This document shows positions 44,579 to 53,756 of a DNA stretch of 64,000 nucleotides, piece after piece. This DNA is from Halalkalibacter sp. APA_J-10(15) (lineage in GTDB: Bacteria > Bacillota > Bacilli > Bacillales > Bacillaceae_D). The notes under the pieces are model-generated. The model searched no databases. It was not told the DNA's origin and worked only from the letters and a program-made list of their open reading frames with translations. The stretch's first letter is position 1. Each line of letters starts with the position of its first letter. The DNA lies in assembly GCF_023017105.1 (NCBI RefSeq), contig NZ_JALKEV010000012.1, forward strand, positions 1 through 64,000, read 5' to 3'. Both the position numbers and the translations under genes were made by a program.

Positions 44579-45649
44579 TTACTTACCGACATAAATGAGT
44601 TCTTTCGTTGAATGAGTAAATGAACGATTTCCGTCTGCTGTAATTAACGTATCATCCTCAATTCGCGTTCCACCTACACCAGCTATATAGATCCCAGGCT
44701 CAACGGTCACAATCATTCCTGGCTTTAAAACTGTTTTCGACATTTTTGATAAGCGTGGTCCTTCATGTACTTCCATCCCAAGACCATGACCTGTTGAATG
44801 TCCAAAGTAAGCGCCATACCCTTTTTCCTCAATGTAATCACGTGTTAGGGCATCAGCCTCTTTACCAGTCAATCCTGGCTTAATACCTTCCATTCCTTTT
44901 AATTGTGCTTGCAATACCGTATCATAAATTTCTTTTAATTGATCATTAATCGATCCTACAGCAACAGTACGTGTCATATCAGAGCAATAACCATTTAACA
45001 ATGCCCCAAAATCGAGAGTCACGAGCTCTCCTAATTCTATTACTTTCTCACTTGCCACCCCATGAGGCAATGCTGAACGATAACCTGAAGCAACAATCAT
45101 ATCAAATGATGAGCTCGTCGCCCCCTCTTTACGCATAAAGAACTCTAATTCATTCGCTACCTCGACTTCTTTTAAACCTGGACGAATGTAAGAAATGATA
45201 TGTTCAAAGGCTGCATCAGCAATATTCGCTGCTACTTGTACTCTTTGAATTTCAGTTGCATCTTTCGTTAAGCGAAGCTCTTCTACAAGTCCACTAACTG
45301 GTACAAGCGTTGCATCAACGAGTGCTTGATGATATAGCTGGTAGTATTCATATGTAATATGTGATTGCTCAAATCCAAGCTTCTTCACCTTATATTTCTG
45401 ACATTGTTTTGCCACTTCAGCAAATATTGGACCAGTATGTTCAACAATCTCAAACCCTTTTGCCTGCTCCTTCGCCTGTTCCACATAACGAAAATCAGTT
45501 ATAAAGATTGCTTCCTTATTTGTAATAAGAGCAACACCTGCTGTTCCTGTGAAGTTGGCCATATATCGCCGATTATACGAGCTTGTAATGAGGAGCGCCT
45601 CAATGTCATGCTCGCTAAATTGTTCACGTAACGCTTCAAGTCTACTCAT
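44579..45649 (-). CDS. papA: Xaa-Pro aminopeptidase family (PapA/YqhT)
   Basis: A 356-aa M24B metallopeptidase that removes N-terminal residues before proline. After a creatinase-like N-domain (1-125), the metal ligands appear in DFGALLNGYCSDMTRT, HSTGHGLGMEVHEGP, VEPGIYIAG and GTRIEDD. Its start overlaps the aroQ stop by four bases, and AGGAGAGG is upstream. Pairing with efp and its polyproline role is conserved in Bacillus. Confidence 0.93.
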   Translation of the reverse strand: MSRLEALREQFSEHDIEALLITSSYNRRYMANFTGTAGVALITNKEAIFITDFRYVEQAKEQAKGFEIVEHTGPIFAEVAKQCQKYKVKKLGFEQSHITYEYYQLYHQALVDATLVPVSGLVEELRLTKDATEIQRVQVAANIADAAFEHIISYIRPGLKEVEVANELEFFMRKEGATSSSFDMIVASGYRSALPHGVASEKVIELGELVTLDFGALLNGYCSDMTRTVAVGSINDQLKEIYDTVLQAQLKGMEGIKPGLTGKEADALTRDYIEEKGYGAYFGHSTGHGLGMEVHEGPRLSKMSKTVLKPGMIVTVEPGIYIAGVGGTRIEDDTLITADGNRSFTHSTKELIYVGK

Positions 45650-46083
45650 TCGACCTCTCCTTCCAACAATGCTAATAACGCTAGCTCATACCCTTTAAAT
45701 CCTAGACCAACGATTTGCCCTTTCGCTACAGCTGCTGTTACGGAGTGCTGACGAAAGGATTCTCTTGCATGAACATTTGAAATGTGCACTTCCATCACAG
45801 GAACAGACACACTCGCAATTGCATCACGAATCGCATAACTATAATGTGTATAGGCACCTGGATTTATAATCATACTTATGTTCTTATCACCAGCTTCATG
45901 AATCCTATCAATGATTTGCCCTTCACTATTCGATTGAAAGCAAAGAACCTCACATGAATGCTGCTTCCCCTTCTTTTCAATAAACTCTTCTAAGTCTGCT
46001 AACGTTTTATGCCCGTATACATCTGGCTCTCGTAAGCCTAAACGATTTAAATTCGGGCCATTAATGACATAAATACGCTTCAA
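45646..46083 (-). CDS. aroQ: Type II 3-dehydroquinate dehydratase
   Basis: A 145-aa dodecameric enzyme of the shikimate pathway. It has INGPNLNRLGLREPDVYG with the active Arg, NPGAYTHYSYAIRDAI with the catalytic Tyr/His region, and EVHISNVHARESFRQHS. It starts at TTG 46083 with GGGGAGAG upstream. First gene of the aroQ-papA pair. Confidence 0.95.
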   Translation of the reverse strand: MKRIYVINGPNLNRLGLREPDVYGHKTLADLEEFIEKKGKQHSCEVLCFQSNSEGQIIDRIHEAGDKNISMIINPGAYTHYSYAIRDAIASVSVPVMEVHISNVHARESFRQHSVTAAVAKGQIVGLGFKGYELALLALLEGEVE

Positions 46084-46179
46084 AAGGTCTCTCTCCCCTC
46101 ATACAATCATTTCTTATCATTGTACCATATTTGAGTGAGGTCCTTCCTTATAATGGACATTGAAAAAATTTAAAAACAG

Positions 46180-46218
46180 AAGCCACTGAAAAAATACAAA
46201 TCCACTTTTTCAGTGCTT
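46180..46218 (-). terminator. Rho-independent terminator of yqhR
   Basis: AGCACTGAAAAA pairs with TTTTTTCAGTGGCT on the minus strand, just after the yqhR stop codon. Confidence 0.8.
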
Positions 46219-46219
46219 G

Positions 46220-46687
46220 TTATTTTTGCCTTTCTTCTGCATACTGAAAAGAAATTGAATAGCCTATAAATGTTCCATATAAGACGTATAGGCATACAGA
46301 TGTAATAATCGTATTAAAATCAAGGTTTTGAACAGACTTCAATCCTGGAAAAATCGGATTTAACAAAAAGAAAACACTCACCCATAATACTAGCCCGTAT
46401 ACAACCCCTGCCCACATACTATTAACCTTTTGTAAGAGCAACTTGTATAAAAAAGCAATCCCAATCGACAATACTGATATCAAACCAATTCCAACTAATT
46501 GGCCGATATATGTATCTTTCCACTCACCTAAAACAAAAGGCATTAGTGCTAAAGCTGGACCTACACGAATAAACTTAAAATAAAAAGCAAAATAACCAAC
46601 TAATGACCAAATCAACCCACCAAAAAAGCCAATTACAGCGACTTTTGCTGCAAATGACATCTGTTGTTCCATTGTTTGTTTCTCCAT
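46220..46687 (-). CDS. yqhR: Conserved membrane protein YqhR
   Basis: A 155-aa protein with four to five membrane helices (AAKVAVIGFFGGLIWSLVGYFAF; VLWVSVFFLLNPIFPGL) ending in a short charged tail. It matches the Bacillus YqhR family by position next to aroQ and by topology; function unknown. ATG 46687 has GGAGGTG 6 bases upstream. Confidence 0.85.
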   Translation of the reverse strand: MEKQTMEQQMSFAAKVAVIGFFGGLIWSLVGYFAFYFKFIRVGPALALMPFVLGEWKDTYIGQLVGIGLISVLSIGIAFLYKLLLQKVNSMWAGVVYGLVLWVSVFFLLNPIFPGLKSVQNLDFNTIITSVCLYVLYGTFIGYSISFQYAEERQK

Positions 46688-46891
46688 ATTCAACACCTCC
46701 ACAAATAGTATGTCCCATTAATGAGTAGTCCCATTCGAAATGATTAAAGTTCCATCATAACGGGTATAGTGTGAAAGGAAGTCCTAGTTGAAAAATAGAG
46801 GGAATTCGATGTAAGATGTAGAATACAGATTATAAAATAATAGGCTTGGACACATCGTAGATACGTTTATTAACGTTTGGAGGTGGATTAA

Positions 46892-47290
46892 ATGAATTCC
46901 ATAATGAAGTTTATTTTGCCGATCATTATCGGACTTTCTATTGTTGGACTGGTCATCTCACTTTTTAACCCTCTTGCTTTATTAAGACAGCTGCTTTGGG
47001 TTATTGTAATCGCTGGACTTATCTTCTTCATCTATCGATTGGTCATGTCTAGACGTTATGGAACACCACTATTCCCATCACGTTCCGGCCCAACTAGAGC
47101 CCAAATTCGCAAGGCAAAGAAAACAAGCCAGCATCACAACAAACAACATCCATCTAAACGACAAGCAAATGTTCAACCAATCCGGTCAAAAAAGAAACCG
47201 GAACCACTGATTCGCAAAAAAAGACCGGATCATAATTTTAAAGTCATAGAAGGTAAGAAAAACAAGAAAAAAAATCGCGCTTTATTTTAA
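46892..47290 (+). CDS. yqhP: SA1362-family protein YqhP
   Basis: A 132-aa protein with two N-terminal membrane helices (about 5-24 and 31-50) and a long, very basic, disordered cytoplasmic tail (RRYGTPLFPSRSGPTRAQIRK; KKKNRALF). The family is conserved in Bacillus and Staphylococcus without known function; the basic tail could touch nucleic acid or acidic lipid. GGAGGTGG lies 7 bases before the start. Confidence 0.85.
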   Translation: MNSIMKFILPIIIGLSIVGLVISLFNPLALLRQLLWVIVIAGLIFFIYRLVMSRRYGTPLFPSRSGPTRAQIRKAKKTSQHHNKQHPSKRQANVQPIRSKKKPEPLIRKKRPDHNFKVIEGKKNKKKNRALF

Positions 47291-47351
47291 ATAAATAAAA
47301 CGCGGCAGCTCCAATTTTAGCTAATGTCGTGTTGAACACCTACAACGATTT

Positions 47352-47388
47352 AAGAATGTCTGAAAATGTTCTACTTTCAGACATTCTT
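47352..47388. terminator. Bidirectional terminator between yqhP and yqhO
   Basis: AAGAATGTCTGAAA and its exact complement form a 14-bp stem with a 9-base loop, between convergent genes. Confidence 0.88.
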
Positions 47389-47463
47389 ATAATGAACAAA
47401 ACCATTGCTTGTCAAATTTCAATCTCTTCCCTTTATCCCACATTCATTTATGTGTCCCTCATC

Positions 47464-48360
47464 TTAGTAAGCCCAACTCCGTAAAAACTGCTCTGTTTCA
47501 TCTCTCCCTAAATGAACTAATTCTTTTTTTTGCCCATCTGTTAGTTCAAAATCTGTTGCTTTTACATCTATAACCGGAATAAAAACAACATTTTTAGCAT
47601 GCTGATCATCAATATAACGGAGGTCATGCGCATTACTCATCGTTTCAAACAATGCACGATACATATCAATTGCATTATTCATCTTATTTTTCGGTAATAG
47701 ATTAATTTCAGGTGTGAGCTGAAAACCTATGACTGGCTTACGGTACTTTTTAATTTTGCCATTGCGAAATAAAAACATTGGAAAGTTACTTAATATCCCA
47801 CCATCAACAACATAAGATGGTTTCCTACTACTACCACGACTATATATTTTCACCGGTTCAAAGAAAAACGGAATGCTGCAACTCATTCGAACTGCTCTTG
47901 CAACCGAAAATTTTTCTGCTATGACACCATATCGCTTTAGATCATCTGGCAAGACTACCAATCGACCGCGTGTTAAATCAGATGCAATCAATTTCAATGA
48001 TCCATTAGGTAAGTCTGCAAACGTCCTAACACCTTTTTTAGCTAACGCCTCTTTTAACCACTTTTCTAATGCATCACCACGATAGAGGCCAAATTTAAAA
48101 TACAGATGAATCCATTTCGCTATTGGAAACGGAAGTAAAGACATTCTTTCGTCTTTGAAGGTTTCTACATCTAATTCATCTAGCAAAGAATATAATTCTT
48201 CACTTGTATATCCTGATTTAATTAGGGCTGCTACTAATGAGCCGGCACTTGTACCCGCAACATGATCAAACTCAAACCCCTTTTCCTCCATTACTTGCAC
48301 GGCTCCAATGAACGAAAAGGCTTTAACGCCTCCACCAGCAAAAACACCATCTACCTTCAT
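47464..48360 (-). CDS. yqhO: Patatin-like phospholipase YqhO
   Basis: A 298-aa lipid acyl hydrolase. It has the oxyanion loop GVFAGGGVKAF, the nucleophile in AGTSAGSL near residue 40 and the dyad Asp in VVDGGILSNFP near 190. No signal peptide, so it is cytoplasmic or loosely membrane-bound. ATG 48360 follows AGGAGG by 10 bases; an in-frame GTG lies two codons upstream. It is beside mntR as in B. subtilis. Confidence 0.92.
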   Translation of the reverse strand: MKVDGVFAGGGVKAFSFIGAVQVMEEKGFEFDHVAGTSAGSLVAALIKSGYTSEELYSLLDELDVETFKDERMSLLPFPIAKWIHLYFKFGLYRGDALEKWLKEALAKKGVRTFADLPNGSLKLIASDLTRGRLVVLPDDLKRYGVIAEKFSVARAVRMSCSIPFFFEPVKIYSRGSSRKPSYVVDGGILSNFPMFLFRNGKIKKYRKPVIGFQLTPEINLLPKNKMNNAIDMYRALFETMSNAHDLRYIDDQHAKNVVFIPVIDVKATDFELTDGQKKELVHLGRDETEQFLRSWAY

Positions 48361-48437
48361 CTTCACATCGCCTCCTATTAAAGACTATGTCAGATTTCTG
48401 ATAAATGGTGCTCTTTTCGTATAGAAAATTCATATTC

Positions 48438-48854
48438 TTATTGGTTTTGTCGTTGAATTTCTTTTAGTTGGTCTAATCGCTTTTTATCTTCCTCAAAAAA
48501 TTGCACTAAATCACCAATTCGATCAATCGCATCCCAACTTAGATGGTGCTCAATACCTTCGACATCTTGATAAATAAACTCATCATCGACACCGATAATT
48601 CTTAAAAAATTTTCCAATAGTTCATGACGATACACGAGACGCTTCCCGACTTTTTTCCCTTTGTTCGTCAAAACTAGCCCTCGATAACGTTCATAAATTA
48701 AATAGTCATTTTTGTCTAGTTTCTGAACCATTTTTGTTACTGATGAAGGGTGAACCTCTAATGCCTCTGCAATATCAGATACTCGTGCATATCCTTTATC
48801 TTCTATTAAAATATATATTCTCTCTAAATAATCTTCCATACTAGGTGTTGGCAT
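48438..48854 (-). CDS. mntR: Manganese transport regulator MntR
   Basis: A 138-aa DtxR-family repressor. The winged helix is at 1-70 ([25 protein letters not shown], then [18 protein letters not shown]). The Mn ligands match B. subtilis MntR: Asp in MEDYLERI, Glu/His in [12 protein letters not shown], and the short C-terminus lacks the SH3-like domain of DtxR. ATG 48854 has GGAGGGG 6 bases upstream. Its expected target here is mntABC. Confidence 0.95.
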   Translation of the reverse strand: MPTPSMEDYLERIYILIEDKGYARVSDIAEALEVHPSSVTKMVQKLDKNDYLIYERYRGLVLTNKGKKVGKRLVYRHELLENFLRIIGVDDEFIYQDVEGIEHHLSWDAIDRIGDLVQFFEEDKKRLDQLKEIQRQNQ

Positions 48855-49029
48855 TGTGTCCCCTCCAATTTTCTTCATGCAATGTTCACACCGTTAGCAC
48901 GTGCATCATAGTCGTTATCATGCAACTCAAATGAACTGTTTATTGTGTCTCATCATTGCGTTATTACATAAAAGTATACCTCTCTTATTTTACACAATTA
49001 AGTGAACAAGGACAATGCAAAGGAGGGAA

Positions 49030-50055
49030 TTAAGTAAAATACTCTACTTTCGCTTTCGGAAAAAATCGCTGGACAAATGATTCAAGTGTTTCTTTTAACG
49101 CACTAGCATCTTCGTTCTTGTATACATACTTACCTCGTCCGTACCTACCCCATTTATATTTACGTTCCTCTTCATTCATCTCCAATTTTGTTTTAGGATA
49201 ACGTTTTTTAATCACATTTTTAGCCGTTTTCGTAAATCGATGCTGTATGAGCTCAAACGTCAAATCCTTTGTAGCATAAGGTGGCAAAATCGCTTCAAGT
49301 CGTTCAAACAAATCTAAATAGCCTTCCTTCCACTGCTCATGCAAAATTAGAGGAGCCACAATAAAACCTAACGGATAATCTGCTTTTGCGACCTTTCCAG
49401 CTGCTTCAATACGCTCTAAAAAGGAAGACGTACCCGGTTCAAATTTTTTAATCACATGATCAGAATTCACACTAAACCGAAAGCGTGTTTTCCCATTATG
49501 ATTAGCATCTAATAAGTGATCAACATGGTGATACTTAGTGACAAAACGAAGCAAGCCATGATCCGTTTGACCAATATGTTCAATCGTTTTCTTTAACGTA
49601 TGAGTTAAATGATCAATACCTACGATGTCTGATGTACACGCTGCTTCAAAACGCGTTATCTCTGGTGCTCGTTCTTTAATATATTGATCAGCTGCTTCAA
49701 AAATTTCATCAACATTTACATACGTACGAATATACGGTTTACTGCCTAGAGTCGTTTGTAAATAGCAATAATGACAATGTCCCATACAGCCGGTGGCTAG
49801 TGGAATCGCATATTCAGCTGACGGCTTAGATGTATCAAACTTCAACGTTTTTCGAATTCCTATGACTAACGTTGATTTAGCATTACGGTATTGTTGAAGC
49901 TCATTATTACCTGGAATGTTCCGGACTTGATTATGTGAAGTCGTTTCACGTATTTCAACACCTTGCTTTTCAAACTTTTCTTTGAGTTGTCTTCCGAGTG
50001 GGTAGTCAAGTGCTTGAGGTTCAATATAAACAAGCTGTGGCTGAAATGGTTTCAT
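49030..50055 (-). CDS. splB: Spore photoproduct lyase
   Basis: A 341-aa radical SAM enzyme that repairs the UV-induced thymine dimer of spores during germination. The cluster cysteines are C90, C94 and C97 (TGCMGHCHYCY) and the hydrogen-donor cysteine is C140 (EAACTSDIVGIDHLTH), one residue off the B. subtilis numbering. No splA gene or TRAP-like site precedes it. It lies upstream of mntR on the same strand, with a 175-base gap holding no visible terminator. Confidence 0.97.
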   Translation of the reverse strand: MKPFQPQLVYIEPQALDYPLGRQLKEKFEKQGVEIRETTSHNQVRNIPGNNELQQYRNAKSTLVIGIRKTLKFDTSKPSAEYAIPLATGCMGHCHYCYLQTTLGSKPYIRTYVNVDEIFEAADQYIKERAPEITRFEAACTSDIVGIDHLTHTLKKTIEHIGQTDHGLLRFVTKYHHVDHLLDANHNGKTRFRFSVNSDHVIKKFEPGTSSFLERIEAAGKVAKADYPLGFIVAPLILHEQWKEGYLDLFERLEAILPPYATKDLTFELIQHRFTKTAKNVIKKRYPKTKLEMNEEERKYKWGRYGRGKYVYKNEDASALKETLESFVQRFFPKAKVEYFT

Positions 50056-50170
50056 TGTTGGAACCTACACCTTTCCTTTTTATTCATAGTGTAGACGTTC
50101 ACTCATCTTTCAACCGTATTAAATAATGGTAAAGCAAAGTCCAGCATTGAATAAATGTGCAACAAACAAA

Positions 50171-50205
50171 AAAATCATATGATGAGATTCTCACTCACCA
50201 TATGA
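50171..50205. terminator. Hairpin between splB and the adenylyltransferase fragment
   Basis: AATCATATG and CATATGATT flank a 17-base loop. The stem is AT-rich and moderate in strength. Confidence 0.45.
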
Positions 50206-50258
50206 TTAATGTAGCTTTTGAAATTAAGTTTGATCATTTTCTACCTATGTTTCAACAA

Positions 50259-50660
50259 TCAGCCCGTTTTATCTTTATCTACTAACGGAATCGTAAGTTT
50301 ATCTTTTCCATACTCTTCAAGCATTGTTTCTTTTGCTTGAAGTGTTAGGTCAATCCGGTTGCCATCCGTAAATAACATTAAATATGCATATCTACGTTCG
50401 AAATTCATATTTAATCCAATACCTCGATCAAGCTTATCTGGTTCTTGAACCATCAGCAAATCTCCAAATACATTTATCCAATTCTCATCCTCTATGAAGA
50501 TAGAAGTTTCTGTTACCACATAAACGATATCGTAATCCTGAAAGATATCGTTTGGAACATTCGGATTGGTTCTCGAACCGTTCATATATACTGCCCGAAT
50601 ATGTTCATCTTCCGTAGCAGTATTTATTATTAAGTCCATCATTTCTTGTTCATTTCTCAT
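50259..50660 (-). pseudogene. Aminoglycoside 6-adenylyltransferase, N-terminal fragment
   Basis: A 133-codon frame starting MRNEQEMMDLIINTATEDEH. It has the nucleotidyltransferase motif VYMNGSRTNP near residue 27 and the acidic pair in DYDIVYVV near 43, as in the AadK/ANT(6) family that adenylates streptomycin. Family proteins are about 285 aa; this one stops after LVDKDKTG and the C-terminal half is absent downstream. It should not give resistance. AGGGAT precedes the start. Confidence 0.85.
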
Positions 50661-50981
50661 TCAATATCCCTCCGTATGTCATAATGAATTTTTTTATAGA
50701 AAGTTGGTTCACAATGGAGGGGCTCGTGAATGATGTAAGCCTAATCTGTTATATGGAAGTTATAATTTATTGAATCTTATTTTCATTCTAATCTTCCTTT
50801 CTTATTTAGAGATCTCTCTTATTATTTCAACATATGCACGCCAATTCCCTCTTTAAGTATCACCTAAAGGTCATTTAACTCCGACTTTTTAACTGAAACC
50901 ATAATCGTTTAAAGACATAAGTCGCCTTCTTTTAGTTTTTGATAAAGATTATCCAATTCTTCTTCCGCATCATCCCCGTGT

Positions 50982-51027
50982 TTACCTGTTAGATAAACGA
51001 TGATATAATAAAATTGACCTATTAGGT
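50982..51027 (+). promoter_or_regulatory. TetR-gene promoter with two operator-like palindromes
   Basis: A -35-like TTACCT (50982-50987) and TATAAT (51004-51009) are 16 bases apart. ACCTATTAGGT (51017-51027) is a perfect odd palindrome, and a related ACCTGTTAGAT (50984-50994) overlaps the -35. Two related sites bracketing a promoter suggest autorepression by the TetR protein. The rest of the gap (50661-50980) holds no clear gene. Confidence 0.6.
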
Positions 51028-51052
51028 AAGTGAAAACACAGAGGTGGTTATC

Positions 51053-51676
51053 ATGCAATTAAAAATCTTGAGTCTAGAACCTAAAAGGAGGGACAACATT
51101 TTAAATGCTGCGCTAAAGGAATTTTCTATGAAGGGATTTGATGATGCCTCGACAAATGTTATTGCAAAAGAGGCTAGTATTTCAAAAGGGCTACTGTTCC
51201 ACTATATAAATAGTAAAAAGGATCTTTTTCTATTCCTTTATGATTACTGCACTGACAAGATTAATAAAAAATATATTGATGTAATGAACTTTAATGAAAA
51301 AGATATTTTTGAAAGGCTTCGACAATCATATATACTCCAGATTGAGTTACTACAACAGTATCCTTGGATATTTGACTTTATTAAAATTACTAACATGACG
51401 AATTCCGATGAAATCAATAAAAAGCTAGAAGAAAGAGAGAATGAAAAGCTATCACGATGCCATAAGGAAATGTTTGAAATTGTTGATGAAACTAAATTCA
51501 GAGAAGGACTGAACCTTGAAAGGTGCAAACAGCTTATTTTTTGGACGAATGTTGGTTTTACAAATCAGATACTAGAAGATATTCGCAACTCAGAAATGAC
51601 TGAATTAGATTATGACAAAGTGCTTGCAGATCTAGATGGTTATCTTAATGAACTCAAGGAAATCTTTTATAAATGA
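51053..51676 (+). CDS. TetR/AcrR family transcriptional regulator
   Basis: A 207-aa regulator. The N-terminal TetR helix-turn-helix is at about 12-60 (RRDNILNAALKEFSMKGFDDAS, with ASISKGLLFHYINSKKDLF as recognition region, given in parts). The helical C-terminal ligand domain is not assignable to a ligand. ATG 51053 follows AGAGGTGG by 7 bases. It is AT-rich and heads an accessory cluster with the hydrolase and methyltransferase on the same strand; they may be its targets. Confidence 0.88.
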   Translation: MQLKILSLEPKRRDNILNAALKEFSMKGFDDASTNVIAKEASISKGLLFHYINSKKDLFLFLYDYCTDKINKKYIDVMNFNEKDIFERLRQSYILQIELLQQYPWIFDFIKITNMTNSDEINKKLEERENEKLSRCHKEMFEIVDETKFREGLNLERCKQLIFWTNVGFTNQILEDIRNSEMTELDYDKVLADLDGYLNELKEIFYK

Positions 51677-51837
51677 ATGTATCCCTGCTACTTAACTACT
51701 AATCGGGAAAGAAGTGACTATGTCTTCCCATAAAATAAGAACTTAAACTTTCTCTATGTTAGCTAAGTAATGGTAACAGACTCTTTTGAATTAGCATCTA
51801 CGGATACATGAAAATTAGAAATAATAGGGGGTTTCCA

Positions 51838-52806
51838 ATGATCATTCATACAAAAAAGCAACAAGTTGATAAGCCTGGTTCTTTAGACAGTGAACCACCA
51901 ATGGGAAGCTGTTACAATGTTGAAGGACGTCGTGTGTTACTCGATCGTTTGGGGTCTGAAAGTCCAACAGTCATATTCATGCCAGCTGCTGGGATGATCG
52001 GACTTGATTACCTAAATATTCACCAGAAAATTAGTCAGTATGCGACGTCCGTGATCTATGATCGGTCAGGGACAGGTTGGAGCGATTACGTTAAGCTCCC
52101 TCGAAGTGCCCTTGAGGTTACCGATGAATTGCGGAATGTATTGAACACTGCTGGTGTTCCGGCCCCCTATCTGTTCGTTGGTCACTCGTTAGGTGGGATT
52201 TACGCACAGCAGTATGCACAACGATTTCCAGATGAGGTAGCGGGGATGATTTTGTTAGAACCGCCTCACGAGGACTTTCTCACGAATACACCAAAATTTA
52301 AAAAGCGTTACCTTCTCCAGCAGTGTTTTACTATCCTTCGGGCACTTTTAACTTACAAGAAATCCTTTCGTATTTTGTTTAATCAAATGTTTGCATCTTG
52401 GCCTGATGAAATCCGTGAATCACTAATTGACTATCATCTCAAAACGCTCTCAAAAACGTTGACAGAAAGAAAAAACTTAAACAGTGAACTCTATGAAGAG
52501 ATACGTAAAGGAGGAAACTTGCCGGATATCCCATTGATTGTATTTACAGCGATGGGAATTGACCCATTCATGACTCCGATCACGAGTGAATCATTTCTGC
52601 GTGATACACTTGCTCCATTCAACAATATTAAACATACTGTTTACACAAAATTAGCAAATTCTGTTCCGCGTGGAGAACATCGTATCCTTAACAATGCTGG
52701 ACATACCACGATTCATACTGACTGTCCAGATGAGCTGGTCGAAGCGATCAGGCATTTAATTAAATTAATACACATGAAGAATGTACATCTGAATAGAGAA
52801 TTATGA
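51838..52806 (+). CDS. Alpha/beta hydrolase
   Basis: A 322-aa alpha/beta-fold hydrolase with the nucleophile elbow FVGHSLGGIYAQQYA near residue 118, an acid in the GIDPF region and the catalytic His in NNAGHTTIH near 300. The core VIFMPAAGMIGLDYL holds the oxyanion region. Substrate unknown. ATG 51838 is chosen because AGGGGG lies 6 bases upstream; the frame extends ten codons earlier without a site. No signal peptide. Confidence 0.85.
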   Translation: MIIHTKKQQVDKPGSLDSEPPMGSCYNVEGRRVLLDRLGSESPTVIFMPAAGMIGLDYLNIHQKISQYATSVIYDRSGTGWSDYVKLPRSALEVTDELRNVLNTAGVPAPYLFVGHSLGGIYAQQYAQRFPDEVAGMILLEPPHEDFLTNTPKFKKRYLLQQCFTILRALLTYKKSFRILFNQMFASWPDEIRESLIDYHLKTLSKTLTERKNLNSELYEEIRKGGNLPDIPLIVFTAMGIDPFMTPITSESFLRDTLAPFNNIKHTVYTKLANSVPRGEHRILNNAGHTTIHTDCPDELVEAIRHLIKLIHMKNVHLNREL

Positions 52807-52857
52807 TGGATCATCTAGGTCTTAAAATTGATCTAAATGGCGGAATAGAGGGATGAT

Positions 52858-53457
52858 ATGGCTCGTCAATCATTAATTCAAAAATTCGATAAGCAAGCAA
52901 TGAAGTATAATAAAAGACGAAAAAATAATCATGGTTATAAGTTTCGTCAACAAATTTTTCAGGAAGCTGAAGGAAAAGTATTAGAAGTTTCAATTGGTTC
53001 TGGACTTAATTTCCCCTTCTATAATAGAAATATTCAATTGACAGGAATCGACTTTAGCCATGAAATGCTAAAAACAGCACGAAATGCTGCAAAAAATTAT
53101 CCTTTTAAAACAACATTTATACAAGAAGATGTTGAATCTGTTGAGCTAAGCACAAACAGCTTTGATACTATCATATCATCTGCAAGTTTATGTGCTTATC
53201 AAGACCCTATACATGTTCTAAATAATTTTCAAAAGTGGTGTAAGCCAGAAGGGAAAATTCTTATGTTAGAGCATGGAATTTGCACAAACAAAACTGTGGG
53301 ATGGTTACAAAAACTCTTGAATCCACTAATGCTCAAGCTTACAGGGTGTCACCAGGACAGAAACATTACTGACATCGTTAAAAAATCTAATTTAAAAATC
53401 ACTCGGGAAGAACGTCACTTGGGAGGTTATTTATATCTGATATGGGCTAAACCATAA
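52858..53457 (+). CDS. Class I SAM-dependent methyltransferase
   Basis: A 199-aa UbiE/Methyltransf_11-type enzyme. Motif I is VLEVSIGSGLNFPFY near residue 40, the acidic motif II is LTGIDFSHEML, and the motif IV region is FDTIISSASLCAY. The substrate domain is small. AGAGGG lies 5 bases before the start. It follows the hydrolase by about 50 bases. The gap after it (53458-53756) holds only a terminator and a doubtful Lys-rich short frame. Confidence 0.87.
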   Translation: MARQSLIQKFDKQAMKYNKRRKNNHGYKFRQQIFQEAEGKVLEVSIGSGLNFPFYNRNIQLTGIDFSHEMLKTARNAAKNYPFKTTFIQEDVESVELSTNSFDTIISSASLCAYQDPIHVLNNFQKWCKPEGKILMLEHGICTNKTVGWLQKLLNPLMLKLTGCHQDRNITDIVKKSNLKITREERHLGGYLYLIWAKP

Positions 53458-53652
53458 GCATTTCTTTATTTTTAAAATACTTTTATATCAATAAGGGTTG
53501 CTGATTTTTCTGGCTATTCGTTTAATTGATAAGCGCAATGATTGGGGGAAACTGAATTTAAACGTAAACCAAGACCAATAAAAAAACCTAAAGACTCTGA
53601 TACCAAGAAGAAGCTAGCTATCTCAGTTCATTCTTCCTCCATTTTCTGAAAA

Positions 53653-53689
53653 AACAACCACTTTCGTAAAGAATACGAAAGTGGTTGTT
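53653..53689. terminator. Strong bidirectional terminator before nrdJ
   Basis: AACAACCACTTTCGT and its exact complement form a 15-bp stem, with T tails on both strands, between the convergent methyltransferase and nrdJ genes. Confidence 0.92.
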
Positions 53690-53756
53690 TTTATCAGACT
53701 TTGTTTCGAATTAGCAAACTTTAATTCAAAGCTACAATTAACGACTTATTCTTAAC

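Noticed and set aside
50909-51045. Minus-strand frame ending GKHGDDAEEELDNLYQKL
   Set aside because: It looks like the C-terminus of a real protein and may be a relic, but it has no start or ribosome site and overlaps the TetR promoter; evidence is too thin.
53543-53650. Lys-rich open frame (FKRKPRPIKKPKDSDTKKK)
   Set aside because: Only about 34 codons, TTG start at best, no ribosome site and no recognised homologue.
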